DNA of 64,000 nucleotides from Lantana camara (taxonomy: Eukaryota > Streptophyta > Magnoliopsida > Lamiales > Verbenaceae), in NCBI GenBank assembly GCA_037501455.1, contig CM074858.1, forward strand, positions 12,946,501-13,010,500, read 5' to 3'. The notes under the pieces were generated by a model. That model saw only the letters and a list, made by a program, of their open reading frames with translations. It did no database searches and was not told the origin of the DNA. Of this stretch, positions 1 through 10,570 are shown piece by piece. A program made the translations under genes and the position numbers. Numbering within the stretch: position 1 is the first letter of the stretch; each line of letters opens with the position of its first letter.

Positions 1-1813
1 GGAAGGCACAGTACTTCCCCGAGCGCTTTTAAGCCTCGGTTTCCCTCATCTTTGGTGGCCTCTTGAATAGCTTCTTGTCCGCCATAGAGTAGACCTTGGC
101 AATTGGTCCGTTAAGGGGGATGCGCTCGAACCTGCATGGAGGAGGGGAGCTCCTCCGAGCGGCAGCAGGGCTGCGGCGATAGTTTCTGTTGGACTCCCCC
201 TTGTCTTCCTGGCCTTTATCGGCTCGAGGAGCATTGTTAAGCTTTTACGCCCTCGCAATGTATATATCCTCGAGGGTGAAGAAAGAATCAGCTATGTCCC
301 TTATTTCCATCAGGGAGCGTGGTTTCTTTTTTGCCACCTCCTCAACAAATTCCTTGCTGATGTAGTTCTTCATGTTGATTGTCCCAAATAGTACATGTCT
401 CAGAAAATCCATCGAGGGCCTTTCCACCAGTAAAATTTCTTTGTTGAACCTGCCCATAAAGGGCCTGAGGGTCTCGTTTGGTCCTTGCACCAGGCTATAG
501 AGAGCCGTGGCAGCGGGCGTCGGTACCTTCAGAGAGTTGAAGTGGTTTAGAAAGGCATCAGTCAGATCATTGTACCCTCGGATGGAACGAGGGGGTAGCT
601 TATTATACCATTCCTGTGCCATTCCCATGAGGGAAGTGACAAAAACCTTTGTCCAGTAATGACAGGAATGCTCATATAAGAGTATTAAAGGCACAAAGTG
701 ATCCAGATGCTCGGCTGGATCAGTGGTTCCTTCGTACCAGTTGGCGGATATGGGGATTTTGCCCATCCCGGCATAGGCCATCAAGACTTCATCAATGATG
801 GGTGAGCCGCCTATCAAAGGCCTGCGGTTCCCGTCCTTGTAGTCATGCTCTTCATAGTCTTCTTCCTTCCACCGGCGAGGGATTTGGTCGCGTGGGTTGC
901 GAGCGTCTCTGGCCTTGAACCTCTCGTCCCCAGCATGGGGGAGTTAAGACCATGCTCGAGAGAGCTGCTCCAGCATCTGTTGTAAACCTTCGAGTTGGTT
1001 CCAGACAGTAGCCAAACGAGGGTCGTTTTCTTCCCTCCTATTCGTTCTTCCGGTGGCCCTAGATTGGACCTCATCTTCCACATCTTCCCTCGCCTGAGGG
1101 GCTTTTTCCTTCTCTACGGGATACTATTCCTGTTCGTCCCTAGGGGGTGCTTCTTTTCCCTATGCTAGCGGTGGCGGTGGTGGCTGAGCCTTCAGTATGT
1201 TCTGGGCTGCCATCAATGGATGAATTTGTAGCCCTCCCATAGGAAGAGCCATCTGAGTGCCCATCCCCTAGGGGAAGTAGGCGACAGTGAAGTGTTTCCA
1301 GGCATTTTGTGTGGCCTGAACTTCGCACTGAGCATAGAGTGCCTGCAATTGTTGCGGTGTTACCTCTGGCATTTCCACTTCTTATATTTCTTTAGGAATG
1401 GAAACTGGAAGCTGTAGTGTGCCCACTTGGTAGTGCTGTACCATGGCCATCAGGCTCAGCATCATCCCAGGCAACACGTTAGGTTGCACATACACGTATT
1501 CTGGCGGCGGCATCGCCGCCAAAAATACCCCAGCGTTGGTGGTGGGAATGAGTGTCACGGGAGGATCTGCAGAACCCCCAGGTTGGGCTCCTATAACTGG
1601 AAGAGATCCCACCTGAACTTCTTTATCTCTATTTCCTCCGGCGGCCAGAGGCGTATTCCCATCCAATGGGGTGTTTCCAGTTTGGGCAGTGGTGACATCA
1701 ACGATGCCAGCTCCACCTTTTAGGCTCTCCTCGTTCACCGAAGGAAGAATACCCCTGCTGTCCAAAACTCTAGATCTTGTAGCTGTCACCATGATTGAAA
1801 CTACTGGTGTCAT
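1..1813 (-). pseudogene. Ty3/gypsy gag polyprotein, broken, partial
   Basis: Nucleocapsid/capsid precursor of the gypsy element. The best conserved part is 817-245 (minus), a retrotransposon gag domain with the usual pattern: WYEGTTDPAEHLDHF near its start, then AQEWYNKLPPRSIRGYNDL, then PFMGRFNKE. Upstream (1813-1382) is a Pro/Gly/Thr-rich N-terminal arm, and 1380-820 is a charged linker. The reading frame is interrupted by several stops between these parts (for example after 1382, near 1280 and at the TAA just below 245). It continues below 245 as PLNGPIAKVYSMADKKLFKR, a segment that precedes the zinc-knuckle region in this family, and leaves the window there. I read it as one decayed gag gene and not several small genes. 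Confidence 0.75.
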
Positions 1814-1871
1814 TTTTCAACTAGCTGAAGAGGAAGAATCTGTTGAAGATGAAGAAGAAGATGATGGTTTC

Positions 1872-1890
1872 CCATAGACGGCACCAAAAA
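1872..1890 (-). other. gypsy primer-binding-site region
   Basis: Directly inside the LTR edge. On the minus strand it reads TTTTTGGTGCCGTCTATGGG, close to the TGGCGCCGTCTGTGGG motif often found next to the 5' LTR of plant Tat/Athila elements. It fixes the LTR edge at 1891. Which tRNA is used was not determined. Confidence 0.65.
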
Positions 1891-2921
1891 TGATGGTGCA
1901 TAAACTTGGAAGGGATTTAAACACCAATCACTTTAGAATTTGTTTGGGGAAAGGAAGACCATCACAGGCGTTTGAGCCTCAAGAACTGGGTTTCCAATGA
2001 TGCATGGGTTCTTCCAGCTAAGATAGCACCAAAGATGATGAAATGTAATGAGCTTGGGGAAGATGAAGATGAAGATGCAGAGGAAACATGTCCAGTTCAA
2101 TGTGCAGTATATTGTGGGGAAGTTGACTTAGGGAATATTAGTGTAAAATTCCCATATTTATATGTTAGGAGCAAGGTTGTTTTAGTAAAATTGACCGTGT
2201 GGTCCCAAACCCGTGTTGCCCTAGACACGTGGCAGCGTGTGATGGTGTGAGAGTGATATCCCCGGAATATGCCCATGTATGGGTGGTAGTGGATGTCAGG
2301 GGGTTGGTGTGCGCGCTACCTGTGTGTGTCAGAGGCAGTTGTGCAACAACTGTATGAGCGCTAGGTTACCCGGAGAGGGTCACATGGGTTTAGGGACGCT
2401 TGAGGGAGCGTCCAAGAGATGACCTGACTCGAGCTTCGGGACGCTCAAGGTAGAGGATTCCCTAGATTGGCTTGTCCGAGGGTGGGGATGTTCGGGTGAA
2501 GCTCCAGCCATAAGGCCGCTCGTACCCTCGAGAGGGCTCTGAGGCCTGTTGGGGTGGACCCTGGCGGATGAGTTATGCTTTGAGGATCACGTGAGCGCTG
2601 CGAGGGCGCGAGCGTCAGGATGGTCTCCAGAGTGGAACAAGCAAGGGAGTGTCCCGTACTTGCAACGTGAGTCTTGGGTTGTGATTGTCCCTGTGAGGCG
2701 ATATGACGAGCATCAACCGAGACTGGGAGAGGGATTCCCACGCTCGAATGATGCACTCGGTAGGTGGGCCTTATGTAGTAAGGCTGCAGGCAGATGGGCT
2801 GGATCCGTTATTGCGAGCCCATCTTCTCGAACATCCAAGCCCAAGCGTTCCAGATTGATCTGGATGAGCTGTCCAGATCTCGATACGTGTACAGTGATGA
2901 TCCGAGCGTGATTTGGGCCCA
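1891..2921 (-). repeat. 5' LTR of the left gypsy element
   Basis: On the minus strand it begins TGGGCCCAAATC at 2921 and ends CACCATCA at 1891, so it has the TG...CA ends of an LTR, length 1031 bp. The inner part resembles the 841-bp LTR of the gypsy element at 28122 (shared GTGTGGTCC and CACGTGGC stretches). The host duplication at the outer edge would be TTAAT (2922-2926), but the other end is outside the window. Open frames inside it (for example 2549-2911) are not genes. Confidence 0.7.
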
Positions 2922-3146
2922 TTAATATTTTTTTTTTATATTAAATTTGTTATTTAAAAAAAATTAAATTTTATTGATAACCGGGTCGAAACTTTTATCA
3001 TATCTGATCCAACCCGATTATACATGGATTCAAACTAAATGAATCCAAATCCTGTAGGAATTGGATTAGGATCCGGATATTGAATTTTCTTGTCGGATTC
3101 GGATCCGGAATCTTCAGATCCGGCTTGAATCCGGTTGACAGCCCTA
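2922..3146. repeat. hAT-type MITE, truncated copy
   Basis: Matches the right third of the complete MITE at 14871-15514: the same GGATTCGGATCCGGAATCT stretch and the same terminal TTGACAGCCCTA. The left part is missing because the gypsy element was inserted into it; the rest would be beyond the gypsy, outside the window. Confidence 0.75.
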
Positions 3147-3364
3147 AGTGGAATAGGTTTTGTCCTATTTTTGATTGACATAAGAGCTGATCCTGGACCA
3201 GCAGAGGTTTTAATGTGAAGAATGGAAAATGTTTTTTGCCCAATTTTGTGTTTATTTTGGGTGGTGACAGCTTTTTCAATTGGACGATCGGGAGGTCATT
3301 TGTGGTCTGATTGAGCTGAATTTTGGAAGCAGGTTCCTAACTCATCGAACTTAAAAGTGAACGG
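3147..3364. other. unassigned spacer between MITE and copia LTR
   Basis: No gene is recognised. It could be old flanking DNA or the start of a longer copia LTR. The only hint is GAACG at 3359-3363, which also follows the 3' LTR at 9820-9824 and could be the target duplication; the LTR would then start one base later than expected. Confidence 0.3.
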
Positions 3365-3745
3365 TGGAGATCTGATTTGGAGCACTGTAAGTCGGGTTTT
3401 TGGGCAAGTGAACAGTGATACGATTTTTGGTTTATTTTGGTGTCTTTTTCTCCTTTTGTGTTCTGGTTTGTTTTTATCGAATCGGTGTTTGGTTCGTGGT
3501 TGGAATTAGATATATTGGTGTTTGCCTCGTATTATAATGGATTTATTTTTGGGTTTCGTAGGCCTCATGGTTTTTACTCTTCGTTTTGAAGGGGTTTTCA
3601 CGTTAAAAATTGCATGTCTCTATTCTTGTTTGGTTGAGTATTTTTTTTTATCCGTGGGAATACTTGGTTGATTGTTTATTGGGCATTTAGAGAGAAGTTT
3701 TAATTTACGCTGCTTGCACTCAATTTTATGTATCATTTCCTATCA
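3365..3745 (+). repeat. 5' LTR of the copia element
   Basis: Bases 3435-3745 are repeated at 9491-9819 with many point differences (shared stretches include TAGATATATTGGTGTT and GTAGGCCTCATGGTTTTTAC). The right edge, CTATCA just before the primer site, is well supported. The left edge is only a best guess because the matching part of the other LTR is deleted. Confidence 0.6.
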
Positions 3746-3748
3746 AAG

Positions 3749-3761
3749 TGGTGTCAGAGCC
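3749..3761 (+). other. primer-binding site, tRNA-iMet type
   Basis: TGGTGTCAGAGCC differs by one base from TGGTATCAGAGCC, the usual plant copia site complementary to the 3' end of initiator tRNA-Met. It lies three bases inside the LTR end. Confidence 0.85.
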
Positions 3762-3788
3762 GCATTGGTTCTTTTGCCTGTGTGACCA

Positions 3789-6134
3789 TGGATATGAATA
3801 CGAGTAGGATGATAACTTTGAATGGGTTAAATTATCATCTATGGATTAATAAGATGAAGGATCTCCTAATTGTTAAAGTTTTGCACTTGCCTATTTTTGC
3901 GACTCAAAAGCCCAAGTCTAAAACCGATGAAGAATGGGATTTTGAGCACAAACAAGTTTATGGGTTTATCAGACAATTTCTTGAGGAGAATGTTTACAAC
4001 GTGAGACACATGCGAGAAGTTTGTGGGAGAAGTTGCAAAATTTGTATGCATTGAAGACAGGAAATATAAGCTATTTTGACTTAAAAAGATGATACAGCTG
4101 AAATACAAAGAAGGAACTTCTATTGCTAATCACTTAAATGAGTTTCAAGGTGTTCATGATCAGTTGACAGGTATGGGCAATAAATTTGATGATGAAATTA
4201 TCGGACTTTGGATTCTTACCACTTTGCCTGATTCTTGGGAAACTTTCCGTGTTTCACTTGTTAACTCTTCGTCTGATGGTGGTATAACAATTGAGCTTGT
4301 GAAGAGTAGTGTTCTGAATGAAGAGATGAGGAGAAAAACTCAACATTCATCTCAACCTATGTTGTTGGTTTTAGAGAATAGGAAGAGAAGCCAACATAAA
4401 TATAATAAAGGTAGAAGTAAAAGTCGAAGCAAGTCAAGGTCAGGATGGAAATAATTTAAGTGTGATCATTGTGGTGAACCTGGTTATATCAAGAGATATT
4501 GTTTTAAATGGAAGAAAGAACGCAGAGGTAATCGTGATGGATACGAAAATAGAGACCAGGATAAGAATGATCGTGTTGCTACTACTACTTCTAATGATGA
4601 TCTTATTCTTGCATATGATGACAATGTTGTTGCTAGCCAGTGATGATTTCAGTGGGTTATTGACAACGGTGCCTCGTTTCATGTAACATCAAGGAAAGAT
4701 TTCTTCACTTCTTATACTTCTGGTGATTTTGGAGTTTGAAGATGGGGAATGATACGGTGGTAACAGTAGGAAGCACTGGGACTATTTGTTTGAAAACCAA
4801 CAGTGGGATGAGTTTGGTGCTTCATGATGTCAGACATGCACCTAATGTTTGTTAGCACCTGATCTCAGCAGGAAGGCTTGATGATGATGGCTATTGCAAT
4901 TTCTTTAGTAATGGTCAGTGGAAACTGACAAAAGGGAATCTAATTATGGCTCGAGGTGATAAATTTCATAATTTATATAAGATGAAGGCTTCTATTTATG
5001 TGAACTCGATTAATGCAACAGAGAATGACAACTTGTCAGAGCTTAGGCACAAGAGACATAGTCACATTAGTGAAAAGGGACTCAATTTTTTGGCCAAGAA
5101 GAATTTATTATCAGGGCTGAAGGATACACAGTTAGAAAGATGTGGTCACTGTTTAGCTAGGAAAAAGAAACGGGTTTCATTCAAGAGTCATCCCCCTTCA
5201 AGAAAAACTGATTTTCTTGAACTGGTACACTCAGATGTTTGTGGACCAATGAAGGTACGAACTCATAGTGGTGCACTTTATGTTTTCACTTTTATTGATG
5301 ATTGTTCGATAAAAGTTTGGGTTTATGTTTTAAAAACCAAAGATTAGGTATTTGATGTTTTTAAAGTTTTCAGGCATCAATTGAGAGAGGAAATGGTAAG
5401 AAATTGAAACGTATTCTTACTGACAATGGTGGCGAGTATTGTGTTCCATTTAATTCTTATTGCAGAGAACAGGGTATTCGGAATCAAAAAACGCCTCCTA
5501 AGACACCTCCGTTAAATGGCTTGGCAGAAAAAATGAATAGGACTCTGGTGGAGAGAGTCAGATGTTTGCTTTCAGAAGCAAAGTTACCTAAGTCTTTTTG
5601 GGGTGAGGCTTTACTTACTGCTGCCTACATAATTAATTTGTCTCTTTCTGTTGCATAGCATGCTGATGTTCCTAATAAGTATGGTATGGAAAGGATGTCT
5701 CCTATGATCATTTACGTGTGTTTGGTTGTAAAGCTTCTATGCATGCACCTAAGGATGAGAGGTCTAAGTCAGACACAAAAGCGAGAGAATGTATATTTCT
5801 TGGGTTTGGTCATGATGAATTTGGTTACAGGTTTTATGATCCTATTGAAAAGAAACTTGTTAGAAGTCGTGATGTAGTCTTCATGGAGGATCAAACCATT
5901 GGGACATTAGTAAAGCAAGTAATTTGGAGTCTTCCGGTGGTGATAACTTGATAGATTTGGATTCAAAACCTATTGTGAATTTTCATGATGCAGTTGAGTT
6001 GAACAATCAGAATAATGTAGAGACAGAGGTTGATCATGATTATGCTAAGGAAGATCATGAAATTCAGAATGGGGAAGATTTTCCAATTGTTGAGCAACCT
6101 TCAATCCAACCCAGAAGATCAACCAGGAATAGAA
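3789..6134 (+). pseudogene. copia gag, protease and integrase, broken
   Basis: Starts with ATG at 3789 and reads as a copia gag (LNGLNYHLWINKMKDLL). A frameshift near 4015 moves the frame; gag resumes at about 4089-4450 (MIQLKYKEGTSIANHLNEF). A TAA at about 4452 precedes the zinc knuckle, whose CCHC histidine is Tyr (CDHCGEPGYIKRYC). The protease motif WVIDNGASFHV is at 4652-4685, with Asn where Ser or Thr is usual. Integrase follows in pieces: zinc-binding region and first Asp (4946-5347), second Asp in LTDNGGEYC and Glu in the NGLAEKMNR segment (5404-5658), C-terminal part with FLGFGHDEFGYRFYDP (5718-5951). The frame is cut at 6134 by the solo LTR. Confidence 0.85.
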
Positions 6135-8076
6135 TGTTAGGAATAGTGCCCTAGAAAGCCGATTAGTCATAATCCGTTTTGGGACTTTTCTTATATCACA
6201 GACAATCTTTGAATGAAATGACGAATTAAGGCAACACTTCTTTATATGCTCTTGTTTGGTATGCAATTACTTTATCTGTGCATGTATGAGAACTCCCCTA
6301 ATCCTGATGACTTTAGGACTCTACCATTTAGGTGAAATGGTTCATGAAACGAGCCCTATATCACATAAGTCATGATTAGTAAAATACTCCAAGCCGATGA
6401 GTCCTACCGACAATGGGAGTGTCAACCTGACTCCTCTAAGGCTTGCTTGTGGGATCACGTCCTTAAGAAGGACCACCTTGTTTCATGTAGGTGCAAAGTG
6501 TATAGTTGATACGTGCGTGATACATGAGGGTGCTTACTTTAATAAGTAAGTTTACTGAGGTGCCCCGTGTGAGAACATTCCTAAATGGGAAAGGAAGTTT
6601 CTATTTCAGGAAATAGAAACATCCAGATTAGGAAACATCTCACGAGTCATTGATGTGATTAATTGATCCTTAGACTTGAGGTTCCTTGTCACTTTATGAG
6701 TTAACTCTGTAGTCTTTGGTATAAGCTTTAAAGGGTGTCGCCTTAGACAACTGATTCAAGGCTTATGCAGGGGCTGCAAAAGTGACTCATGAAAGTGAAT
6801 GAGAATCAATAAAGGACCTACACTTGCATTTGCAAGGTGATCTCTTATTGTGTAAGTCATTCATATTCCATATGGTGTCCTTGGCCAAGGCAGTAGATCA
6901 AGACATCAAGAAAAGGGTTTCTTGGATTGAGATCAAATGGATATGAAATGCACTTAGCTTTAAGACCGGATTATTGGGGTTCTGATTATTCCCTTACCCT
7001 AGATCTTGGTTGAGAGATAGTAAGTAGGAGGATTGTATCTCACATGAATCAATGACTTAAAGGTTCTGTCGAATCCGAACATTCCAATTCAGCTAGGGGT
7101 TAAACACCTGTTGCTAGACTATGGTTGTTTAATCTGTGGACTAATTAATTAATTAATTAGTGAATTAATTAATTAGGGTCACTGCTAATTGAATTGAGAA
7201 CCTAGAGGGTCACACACAACAACTTGGTTACATGAGTTGAGGCTTTAAAATGATTAAACGAGTTGATCAAGCCAAAAGGGTTCCACACGTGTGGCTCACG
7301 TGAGTGACACGTGTCATTGTGACACGTGTCCCACACGTGTGCGTATATATATATTGTATATATATATATTAAATAATTAAACGTGTTAATTATTTAATAG
7401 ACTTTGGTTTAATTTTGAATTAAAAAGAAAGTCTTATTTTGGAGAAAATAATCTAGTTAATTAATTATGAATTAATTAATTAGATAAAATAAGTTATTTA
7501 TTTTAAATAAATAAAGTATAAAATAATCCAAAATTAGTTTGGATATTTTAGCTCTCTTGAAAGTTGATTTGAATTTGAATTCAAAGTCAAAGTCAAATTA
7601 CTTGATGATCAAGTAATAGGAGAGAGAGAGACCAAAATCCTAGCCCATAAAGGACTAGGAATTTCGGCACTCCCTTCCTATAAATAGGGGAGCTCGAGCT
7701 CCCCTTAGAGAGTAATAGAGAATTCTTTTGGTTCATGTGTTGAACACCATCCTTTCTCCAAGATTAAATAAAACCCTAGGTTAAGCCTAAACACTAACTA
7801 GATAACTAGCATCCTTACTAGTTAGATTGTGATCAAGTTGGTGGACTATCTCTAGAGACTTCAAGTTAGAAGTTTGAAGATTCGAGCTTTACCAAGGAGA
7901 GGGGATCAAGCCGCGAGAAGAGCTTTCTTGGGTGGCTTGAAACGCTTCAAGAAAGAATAAAAGAAAAGTAAGTTTTTCTTATTTCTACGAATTTGGATAC
8001 ACGATTGCGAGTCATAGATCCTTTTGTTGGAAAATTTTTTAAATTTCCGCTGCTTTTCTGATACTGTTTTCCAACA
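6135..8076 (+). mobile_element. solo LTR (copia type) with TSD TAGAA
   Basis: Begins TGTTAGGAATAGTGCC and ends GTTTTCCAACA, flanked by the perfect 5-bp duplication TAGAA (6130-6134 and 8077-8081). Length 1942 bp. A TATA box CTATAAATAG at about 7678 gives the + orientation. There is no internal region, so it is a product of LTR-LTR recombination. It splits the older copia pol gene between integrase and RT. Its first bases resemble the LTR start of the copia family at 36832 and 46534 (TGTTGGGAATAGTGCCC), but the rest does not obviously match. Confidence 0.92.
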
Positions 8077-8081
8077 TAGAA

Positions 8082-9490
8082 TGCAATCTGTTAGATACTC
8101 ATCTAGTGAGTATGTGCTTGTGACAAATGGAGGAGAACCTAATTGTTATGAGGAGGCTATGGATAGTGAGCTTAAGGAAAAGTGGTTTAAAGCAATGAAA
8201 GATGAGATGCAATCTTTACATGACAATCATACTTTTAACCTTGTCAAGTTACCTGAAGGTAGAAAAGCTCTAAAGAACTGATGGATTTATCGGTTGAAAC
8301 AAGAAATGAATACTTCACAATCGAGATACAAAGCCAGATTAGTTTTTAAAGGCTTCAGTCAGAAGAAAGGGATTGATTTTGAAGAGATTTTCTCACTTGT
8401 TGTGAATGTCATCAATTCGTCTTGTTTTGGGCTTATCAGCTAGTCTTGATTTAGAAATTGAACAGATGGATGTGAAGAATACTTTCCTCCACAACGATTT
8501 GGAGTGAGAGATTTATATAGAGCAACCGGAGGGTTTCGTTGTTAAAGCGAAAGAGAATTTCATTTGCAAATTAAGGAAAAGCTTGTATGGTTTGAAACAA
8601 GCTCCAAGGCTATGGTATAAGAAGTTTGAGTCAGTTATGCTACAGCAGGGTTATACAAAGACTAATGCTAACCATTGCGTGTTCATTCAGAAATTCTCTG
8701 ATGTTGATTTTGCCATTTTATTACTTTATGTTGACGATATGCTCATTATTGGTCATAGTGCTTCCAGAATTAGCAGGTTGAAGAATGAGTTGAGCAAGTC
8801 TTTTGCAATGAAACTGGGACCAGCGAAGTACATTCGTGGCATGAGAATTTCTCGTGATAGAAATGTCAAGAAATTATGGTTGTCTCAAGAGAAGTATATT
8901 GAGAAGGTGATTCAGAGGTTTCACATGTATAAAGCTAAAGTTGTAAGCACTCCTTTTGATGGACATTTTAAGTTGAGTAGTGCACAGTCTCCTTCTAATG
9001 ATGAAGATAAGAAGGACATGCAAGGTGTTCCCCATGCATCCGCGGTTGGAAGTTTGATGTATGTCATGGTTTGTACGATACCGGATTTGGCCATACAGTT
9101 GGCAAAGTTAGCAGGTTTCTCTCAAATCCGGGTAGAGAGCATTGGAATGTTGTAAAATGGATTATGAGATATCTCCACGGCACTACAGATTTGAAGCTTT
9201 GTCTTAGGTCTGGGAAACCGATGTTGTTTGGCTATAAAGATTCAGATTTAGATGATGATTTGGACTTGAGAAAGTCTACCTCTGGTTATTTGATTACTTT
9301 TGCAGGGGGAGCAGTGGCTGGGCAATCTAGATTGCAAAATTTTTTTGCTTTGTCTACTACAGCAACTGAATTTATTGCAACCACTGAAGCATTTAAAGAA
9401 TTACTTTGGATGAAGAAATTTGTTTAAGAACTTGGATTTTCACAGTCGAAGTATGTTTTGTTTTGTGATAATCGAAGTACAATACATCTC
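8082..9490 (+). pseudogene. copia reverse transcriptase and RNase H, broken
   Basis: Continues pol after the solo LTR. The segment NCYEEAMDSELKEKWFKAMK (about 8137-8196) is the typical copia RT entry, followed by a stop at about 8279 and a frameshift near 8410. The polymerase core is in one piece at 8583-9155: YGLKQAPRLWYKKF, then the catalytic YVDD (8727-8738, read in LLYVDDMLIIG). RNase H follows in another frame (9071-9427, with STSGYLITFAGGAV). It runs into the LTR at about 9491 without the usual pol end, polypurine tract or LTR start, so a deletion joined RNase H to the middle of the LTR. Confidence 0.85.
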
Positions 9491-9819
9491 ATTTTGGAGT
9501 CTTTTTCTCCTTTTGTGTTCTAGTTCGTTTTTACCGAATCGGTGTTTTGGTTCGTGTTTGGAGTTAGATATATTGGTGTTGAACTGTTGTAATTTTGTCT
9601 CGTATTATAGTGGATTTATTTTTTGGTCTCGTAGGCCTCATGGTTTTTACTTTTTGTTTTGAAGGAGTTTACCATTTTGAAAATTGCGTGTCTCTATTCT
9701 TGTTTGGTTGATTATTTTTTTTATCCGTGAGAATACTTGATTGATTGTTTATTGAGCATTTGGATAGGAGTTTTAATTTCCGCTGCGTGCACTCGATTTT
9801 GTGTATCCCTTTCCTATTA
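9491..9819 (+). repeat. 3' LTR of the copia element, 5'-truncated
   Basis: Homologous to 3435-3745. It ends CTATTA where the 5' LTR ends CTATCA, so the terminal CA has decayed to TA. It is followed by GAACG (9820-9824), the possible target duplication. Confidence 0.8.
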
Positions 9820-10570
9820 GAACGAACACGACATGAATACGAAAATATGCCTTTTATGATACTGAAATCTTGCTTCAAGCTCAACAGTACAACATGAGGG
9901 GTTAGGGGTAAATGTGTAATTAATTATAAAGTTCACGGTGGGTGTAATTATCATTTCCATAGTCAGATTGACTCAACTAGTGATACAACACTATGCTAAG
10001 TTAATCAGAAATCTCCTGTTTGAGTCTTGAATATGCAGCTACTATTGATAAGGAGAGTTTTACACTTTAGTGGTCCGACCTACTCGAATCCAAAATGAGA
10101 TAATAGAACAAATTTAAAAGAACTAATAATATAGTATTGGGACAACTACAATGCCGTAAATGAGTTTTGGGCTAAATTATAGACTTTCTCCTATGGTTTG
10201 AGATATTACAAATACTTCCCCTAATACATATTGAGATTTGCATAATAGTGCTCACAGCCACGGTGTTCCATCACTGCTCCCTACTTTAAGAGAAGAACTA
10301 CTAGTTTCCCTACATCACAAGGCGGTATGTAATAGTATTTCCTAGCTTTGACCCGAACCACGAGTGCTGGGAAGAGGCTCGATGCTCAGCTACTTGCTAT
10401 TATAGCCCGGAGTTTAAACTTAATTGCTAATCTATTAGCGTGCACGGTAAAGTAGAGTATTCATATAAAAATTAAAGGTAGTATAACAATTTGGGCGTAA
10501 CATAAATTTTTTGACAAGGGGGATTTATGTAATTAAGTCAAACGTCATATTATGCGTTGTGTGTAAAAAG
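9820..10570 (+). other. remnant of PLP1 intron 1, with MITE ends
   Basis: From about 10110 it is collinear with intron 1 of PLP3 (60150-60512): shared stretches include AACTAATAATATAGT and GGTTTGAGATATTAC. It carries two inverted end-like segments (about 10140-10215 and 10510-10560) of the foldback MITE family seen complete in PLP4 intron 1. No patatin exon 1 is present before it. Confidence 0.5.

Larger units (their letters stand above)
1..2921 (-). mobile_element. Ty3/gypsy (Tat-type) retrotransposon, 5' part only
   Basis: Seen: reading leftwards on the minus strand there is an LTR (2921-1891), a primer-site region, then a gag gene that runs off the window start. Protease, RT and integrase would lie to the left of base 1. 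The element is inserted in a hAT-type MITE, whose remaining part continues at 2922. It is related to the larger gypsy element at 28122-57670: both LTRs share the GTGTGGTCC/CACGTGGC segment and both read TGATGG at their left edge. Family level (Tat lineage) is inferred from gag and from the related element's pol. Confidence 0.8.
3365..9819 (+). mobile_element. Ty1/copia retrotransposon, decayed, split by a solo LTR
   Basis: Seen in order: 5' LTR ending CTATCA at 3745, primer site TGGTGTCAGAGCC, gag, zinc knuckle, protease, integrase, a 1.94-kb solo LTR (6135-8076), reverse transcriptase, RNase H, partial 3' LTR ending at 9819. Gag, protease, integrase, RT, RNase H is the copia order. Several frameshifts and stops make it non-functional. 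The left border is uncertain (see the spacer before it). The element lies immediately upstream of the PLP1 pseudogene, where exon 1 of that gene should be. Confidence 0.85.

Noticed and set aside
2445..2922. Open frames on both strands of up to 120 codons
   Set aside because: Inside the left gypsy LTR, no recognisable protein; GC-rich LTR sequence.
3359..3363. GAACG as definite target duplication of the first copia
   Set aside because: The LTR would begin GTGG and not TG, and the matching part of the 3' LTR is deleted, so the border cannot be confirmed. Kept only as a candidate.
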